Origin: Thalassobius sp002708925
GTDB taxonomy: Bacteria > Pseudomonadota > Alphaproteobacteria > Rhodobacterales > Rhodobacteraceae
Assembly: GCF_049803795.1 (NCBI RefSeq)
Contig: NZ_JBNAGJ010000010.1
Location: forward strand, 29,614 to 93,613
Length of the DNA: 64,000 nucleotides
Direction: 5' to 3'
In this document: positions 60,213 to 64,000 of the stretch, one piece after another
Position numbering within the stretch: the first letter of the stretch is position 1
Layout: each line of letters starts with the position of its first letter
Program-made: the position numbers and the translations under genes
Notes under the pieces: model-generated
What the model saw: only the letters and a program-made list of their open reading frames with translations
What the model was told of the DNA's origin: nothing
Database searches by the model: none

Positions 60213-60995
60213 TCAGCATGCTTTTACGGCGCGTATTGTGAGTATTTTTGCCAGATGGGCGCGGTATTTTCCCGATCCGTGCAGATCTGCGATCATCTCT
60301 TCTCCGGGCAGGTTCAGCGGGTCGATTGCGCCTGCGCTGAAGTCGGCGCTCAGCGCCGCTTCGGCCTCGGTCCAGCGGAACACGCCGTCATTGCCCGCCC
60401 CGGTCACCGCCACGCGCACGCCATCGGCAAACTTCGCCACGAAGACACCGCATAGCGCAAACCGCGAGGCCGGCTGCTCGAACTTCTGATAGCTGGCCGC
60501 CTGCGGGATCGGAAAGCGCACCGCGGTGATGATCTCGCCCTCCTCCAGCACGGTGCCGAACAGCCCGTCAAAATACGCATCCGCAGCGATCTCACGCGCA
60601 GAGGTCACCACCACCGCCCCCGAGGCCAGAACCGCCGAAGGATAACACGCCGCCGGATCGTTATTCGCCACAGACCCGCCAATCGTACCGCGATTGCGCA
60701 CCGCCGGATCGCCGATCCCCCCCGCCAGCGCGGCCAGCGCCGGATAGGCCCCCGCCTCGGCCGCCACAGTCGCATGAGTGCTCGCGCCCCCCACGCGCAG
60801 CACACCGTCCGCAGAGGTCACCCCCTGCATCTCGGCAATCCCCGCCAGACGCACCAGCGCCGAAGGCATCGCCAGCCGCTGCTTCATCGTCGGCAGCAGG
60901 GTCTGTCCACCCCCCAGCGCCAGCGCCTCCTCATCCTTCAAAGCCTCCACAGCCTCGGCCACCGATCCGGGCGCCACAAAGTCAAAATTATACAT
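60213..60995 (-). CDS. coxM: CO dehydrogenase-like medium subunit (FAD-binding)
   Basis: 260 residues. The FAD motifs are ALGGGQTLLPTMKQRLAMP and RGTIGGSVANNDPAACYPSAV. The subunit passes electrons from the Fe-S subunit to quinone or another acceptor. The start MYNFDFVAPGSVAEAV at 60995 has GGGAGGAG upstream. It is third in the transcribed order coxS-coxL-coxM and lies 109 bp after coxL. Confidence 0.92.
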   Translation of the reverse strand: MYNFDFVAPGSVAEAVEALKDEEALALGGGQTLLPTMKQRLAMPSALVRLAGIAEMQGVTSADGVLRVGGASTHATVAAEAGAYPALAALAGGIGDPAVRNRGTIGGSVANNDPAACYPSAVLASGAVVVTSAREIAADAYFDGLFGTVLEEGEIITAVRFPIPQAASYQKFEQPASRFALCGVFVAKFADGVRVAVTGAGNDGVFRWTEAEAALSADFSAGAIDPLNLPGEEMIADLHGSGKYRAHLAKILTIRAVKAC

Positions 60996-61037
60996 CTCGT
61001 TTCTCCTCCCAAAGCGCCCAGAGCCACAGCCCAACCC

Positions 61038-61060
61038 GCTTCTTTGTTCCATAAATACTC
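61038..61060 (-). repeat. Dispersed intergenic repeat, copy D
   Basis: On the minus strand GAGTATTT, ATGGAA and CAAAGAAGC. It lies in the coxL-coxM gap, about 40 bp before the coxM start, downstream of a GC-rich palindromic stretch (GGCGGCGCCGC). Confidence 0.6.
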
Positions 61061-61104
61061 ATTGCGGCGGCGCCGCACCCGCCGCGCCGCCCCAAAACAA
61101 AGCC

Positions 61105-63501
61105 TCAGCCCCCCTGCATCGCTTCCCAGACCCGCGACGGGCTGACCGGCATGTCGATGTGATCCACCCGGTACCCCCCGCGCTGCAACGCATCGATCAC
61201 CGCATTCACCACCGCCGGCGGGCTGCCGATCGCCCCGGCCTCGCCGCAGCCCTTCACCCCCAGCGGGTTATGCGTGCACGGCGTCTGGCACGAATGATCC
61301 ACATCGTAAAACGGCACATCCGAGGCCCGCGGCATCGCGTAATCCATGAAGGATCCGGTCAGCAGCTGGCCGTTCTCATCATAGACGGTGTTTTCCAGCA
61401 GCGCCTGGCCGATGCCCTGCGCCACGCCGCCATGCACCTGACCGGCCACGATCATCGGGTTGATCACATTGCCAAAATCATCCGCCGCGGTGAAGGCCAG
61501 GATGTCCACCTTGCCGGTCTCGGGGTCCACCTCGACCTCGCAGACATAGGCGCCCGAGGGATAGGTGAAGTTGCTGGGGTCATAAAACGCGGTCTCCTCC
61601 AGCCCCGGTTCCAGGTTCTCCAGCGGGTAGTTATGCGGCACATAGGCCGCCAGGGTCACATCGCCCCAGGCCACGGATTTATCCGTGCCCGCCACGCTGA
61701 ACTGGCCGTCTTTCAGCTCGATATCCGCCTCCGAGGCCTCCAGCAGATGCGCGGCGATGGTCTTGGCCTTGTTGATGATCTTCTCGGTCGCGCGCACCAT
61801 GGCCGAGCCCCCCACCGCGATGGAACGAGACCCGTAAGTCCCCATACCCATTGGCGTTTTCGAGGTATCGCCATGCACGATGTCGATCTGGCTGACATCA
61901 ATCCCGATCATTTCCGACACGACCTGCGCAAAGGTCGTCTCGTGCCCCTGCCCGTGGCTGTGGGACCCGGTAAAGACGCTGATGGAGCCGGTCGCATTCA
62001 CCCGCACGGTGGCGGATTCATACAGCCCCGCCCGCGCGCCCAGCTGGCCCACCAGATTGGACGGCGCAATCCCGCAAGCCTCGATAAAATGCGCCAGGCC
62101 GTAACCGCGCAGCTTACCGCGCGCTTTGGATTCGGCTGCGCGCGCGTCAAACCCCGCATAATCCGTCATCTCCAGCGCCTTATCCAAGGTCGCGTGGTAA
62201 TTGCCGGTGTCATAGGTCACCGCCACGGGCGTGTCATAGGGGAACTGCTCGGGCTTGATGAAGTTCAGACGGCGCAGCTCGGCCGGGTCCATGCCGATCT
62301 CGCGCGCGGCCTTGTCGATGACGCGTTCCAGCTGATAGGTCGCCTCGGGGCGCCCGGCCCCGCGATAGGCATCCACCGGCACCGTGTTGGTGAACACCGC
62401 CTTTACGTTCACATAGATCAGCGGCGTGGTGTAATTGCCCGCCATCAGCGTGCCATGCAGCCAGGTGGGAATCGACGGCGCAAAGGTGCTTAGATACGCG
62501 CCCATATTGGCATAGGTATCGGTGCGCACGGCGGTGAACTTGTGGTTCTCATCCATCGCCAGTTCGATCTTGGTGACGTGATCGCGCCCATGCGCATCCG
62601 AGATGAACGCCTCGGAGCGCGAGCAGGTCCATTTGACCGGCCGGTTCACCACTTTGGACGCGTAGGTCACAAAGGCCTCTTCGGCATAGTGGTAAATCTT
62701 CGAGCCAAACCCCCCGCCCACATCGGGCGCCACGACCCGCAGTTTATGTTCCGGAATGGACAGCACAAAGGCCCCCATCAGCAGCCGGATCACATGCGGA
62801 TTCTGGCTGGTGGTGTAGAGCGTATATTCGTCATTGGCGCGCGCATAATGGCCCACGGCCACGCGCGGCTCCATCGGGTTGGGAACCAGGCGGTTGTTGA
62901 CCAGCTCCAGCGTGGTGACGTGATGGGCCGACTTGATGGCCGCGTCCACGGCCTCGCGGTTTTCTTCGACAAATCCCCAGTCATAACAAAGGTTTGAGCT
63001 CAGATCCTCATGCACCTTGGTGGCCCCGTCCTTCAGCGCCTCCTTCATGTTCAGCACCGGCTCCAGCTCTTCGATCTCCAGCTCGATCGCCTCGGCCGCG
63101 TCGCGCGCCTGTTCCAGGGTTTCGGCCACCACAACCGCGATGGGATCGCCCACATGGCGCACCTTGCCCTCGGCCAGAATCGGGTGTTTGGGTTCCTGCA
63201 TCGGCTGGCCATGGCGGTCCGTCACCTGCCAGCCGCACGGGATGCCGCCCGCCGCCGCAAAATCGGCAGCGGTAAAGATCTTCACCACCCCCTCCAGCGC
63301 CGACGCCGCGGCCGTGTCCAGCCGCGCGATCCGCCCATGCGCCACATCCGAGCGCAGGAAATACGCGTGGGTCTGGCCGTGAATGTTGATGTCATCGGTG
63401 TAATTGCCGGCCCCCGTCAGGAAACGGACGTCCTCGCGCCGTTTCGTGCTGTCGCCGATGCCGCCCGCCTTGGGCATGTCCTTGGGCATGTCTTTGGGCA
63501 T
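61105..63501 (-). CDS. coxL: Molybdenum hydroxylase large subunit, form II CO dehydrogenase-like
   Basis: 798 residues of the xanthine oxidase family. Molybdopterin cytosine dinucleotide is bound by VGGGFGSK and GSHSHGQGHETTFAQVV, and the catalytic Glu is in GVKGCGEAGAIGSPPA near residue 751. The active-site loop reads AYRGAGR (about 378), the form II signature, in place of AYxCSFR of true CO dehydrogenase (form I). Form II enzymes have uncertain CO activity and may oxidise another small molecule. The N-terminus is a triple MPKD repeat. GGGAGGAG precedes the first ATG. Confidence 0.92.
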   Translation of the reverse strand: MPKDMPKDMPKAGGIGDSTKRREDVRFLTGAGNYTDDINIHGQTHAYFLRSDVAHGRIARLDTAAASALEGVVKIFTAADFAAAGGIPCGWQVTDRHGQPMQEPKHPILAEGKVRHVGDPIAVVVAETLEQARDAAEAIELEIEELEPVLNMKEALKDGATKVHEDLSSNLCYDWGFVEENREAVDAAIKSAHHVTTLELVNNRLVPNPMEPRVAVGHYARANDEYTLYTTSQNPHVIRLLMGAFVLSIPEHKLRVVAPDVGGGFGSKIYHYAEEAFVTYASKVVNRPVKWTCSRSEAFISDAHGRDHVTKIELAMDENHKFTAVRTDTYANMGAYLSTFAPSIPTWLHGTLMAGNYTTPLIYVNVKAVFTNTVPVDAYRGAGRPEATYQLERVIDKAAREIGMDPAELRRLNFIKPEQFPYDTPVAVTYDTGNYHATLDKALEMTDYAGFDARAAESKARGKLRGYGLAHFIEACGIAPSNLVGQLGARAGLYESATVRVNATGSISVFTGSHSHGQGHETTFAQVVSEMIGIDVSQIDIVHGDTSKTPMGMGTYGSRSIAVGGSAMVRATEKIINKAKTIAAHLLEASEADIELKDGQFSVAGTDKSVAWGDVTLAAYVPHNYPLENLEPGLEETAFYDPSNFTYPSGAYVCEVEVDPETGKVDILAFTAADDFGNVINPMIVAGQVHGGVAQGIGQALLENTVYDENGQLLTGSFMDYAMPRASDVPFYDVDHSCQTPCTHNPLGVKGCGEAGAIGSPPAVVNAVIDALQRGGYRVDHIDMPVSPSRVWEAMQGG
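63466..63501 (-). repeat. 12-bp tandem repeat at the coxL start
   Basis: ATGCCCAAAGAC, ATGCCCAAGGAC and ATGCCCAAGGCG stand in tandem, giving MPKDMPKDMPKA and three in-frame start codons. The first has the best ribosome-site distance. Confidence 0.85.
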
Positions 63502-63555
63502 GATCTCTCCTCCCTGAGAAAATCGTCCTGTAATCAGTGATTTATGCTGCGCTCT

Positions 63556-64000
63556 TCATTCTGCCGCCACGGCACCCACGTCCTGACCGGACGCCGCCAT
63601 GATCGCCTTGACGATGTTGTGATAGCCCGTGCAGCGGCAGATGTTGCCCTCCAGATGATGCCGGATCTCGGCCTCAGTGGGCTTGGGGTTGTCCTTCAGC
63701 AACGCCGCCGCAGACATCACCATCCCAGGCGTGCAGAACCCGCATTGCAAACCGTGATGATCCTGAAACGCCTGCTGCAAAACGCTCAGCGTTCCGTCCG
63801 CAGACGCCTGGCCCTCAATCGTCGAAACTTCTGACCCATCCGCCTCAACCGCAAGCATCGTGCAGCTTTTGATCGCAACACCGTCAACATGCACAACACA
63901 GGCCCCACATTGCGACGTGTCACACCCAACATGCGTCCCACTCAAACCCAAACCAAAACGCAAAAAATCAACCAATAACGTCCGACTCTCAACATCAGAA
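63556..64000 (-). CDS. coxS: CO dehydrogenase-like small subunit ([2Fe-2S]), 5' end cut
   Basis: About 148 residues are visible; the N-terminus lies past 64000. The plant-type [2Fe-2S] site is in HVGCDTSQCGACVVHVDG with a distal Cys in KSCTML. The second cluster is in LQCGFCTPGMVM and GNICRCTGYHNIVKAI. The frame is open to the window edge (SDVESRTLLVDFLR), so the TTG at 63975 is not the start. The upstream half uses TTT, TTG, GGT and GTT codons unlike coxL. First of coxS-coxL-coxM; 54 bp precede coxL. Confidence 0.92.
   Translation of the reverse strand, partial: SDVESRTLLVDFLRFGLGLSGTHVGCDTSQCGACVVHVDGVAIKSCTMLAVEADGSEVSTIEGQASADGTLSVLQQAFQDHHGLQCGFCTPGMVMSAAALLKDNPKPTEAEIRHHLEGNICRCTGYHNIVKAIMAASGQDVGAVAAE

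Noticed and set aside
60037..60241. Two overlapping short frames (60 and 63 codons) between the methyltransferase and coxM
   Set aside because: They run over a terminator hairpin and each other; no ribosome site or similarity.
60240..60262. GAGTATTTTTGCCAGATGG, similar to the dispersed repeat
   Set aside because: It lies within coxM and encodes the C-terminal HLAKIL region expected of the family, so the match may be chance; not counted as a copy.
1..64000. CRISPR array, insertion sequence, prophage, rRNA or tRNA genes
   Set aside because: I looked for regularly spaced repeats, transposase or integrase motifs and tRNA cloverleaf signatures and saw none.

Overview
The window is about 64 kb of high-GC DNA from an alphaproteobacterium, most likely a member of the Rhodobacteraceae (roseobacter group). 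The evidence is the gene families and their order: an lptF-lptG-lptD-surA-pdxA-rsmA run, the DUF2849-cysI-cysH-DUF934-fpr sulfate-assimilation operon, an acyl-CoA ligase close to the roseobacter DmdB family, a form II CO-dehydrogenase-like coxM/coxL/coxS set, an alphaproteobacterial Fur/Mur, and strong GC3 codon bias. It reads as ordinary chromosome: I see no rRNA, tRNA, insertion sequence, prophage or CRISPR array.

Layout. 1-6758 (minus) is a polyamine uptake and catabolism operon, transcribed as ATPase, two permeases, binding protein, nitrilase-family amidase, class III aminotransferase and FAD oxidoreductase. A LuxR-type regulator diverges from it at 6842 across an 84-bp gap with a perfect 16-bp palindrome. 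7.8-16 kb holds a DmdB-like acyl-CoA ligase, a tiny ORF, a TfoX C-terminal-domain protein, ndk, an ABC-F ATPase, marC, a membrane retropepsin-like protease, holC and pepA. 16-24 kb is the outer-membrane biogenesis run ending in rsmA, then DUF4167. 24.4-32.9 kb has prmC-prfA, small conserved genes, agmatinase, an M20 amidohydrolase, mazG, an orphan iron-binding periplasmic protein with a possible iron-controlled promoter, a nucleoside hydrolase and a GNAT enzyme. 32.9-43.8 kb holds SelO, two EamA transporters, a proton antiporter, PhzF, a DEAD-box helicase, a RES-type toxin-antitoxin pair and fur/mur.

43.8-53.8 kb holds enolase, a secreted COG3904-like protein, DUF1097, a DUF985 cupin, zwf-pgl, an uncharacterised radical SAM protein with extra C-terminal cysteines, anmK, tyrS and an Lrp/AsnC regulator. 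That regulator diverges from the assimilatory sulfate-reduction operon (53.9-58 kb), which makes sulfide from APS through CysH and CysI. The right end has a membrane-anchored Ala/Glu/Val/Asp repeat protein, infC with an apparent AUA start, a methyltransferase, and coxM-coxL-coxS, with coxS running off the window.

The main non-coding signals are a dispersed intergenic repeat built on GAGTATTT...AAAGAA (five intergenic copies, two facing each other), ten good intrinsic terminators (the ndk one lies inside the coding sequence of its convergent neighbour), and candidate operators in front of luxR/pot, fbpA, the RES module, DUF1097 and lrp/cys. No wholly new multi-gene system is obvious. The best leads are the repeat family, the luxR/pot control region, the radical SAM protein and the RES antitoxin.
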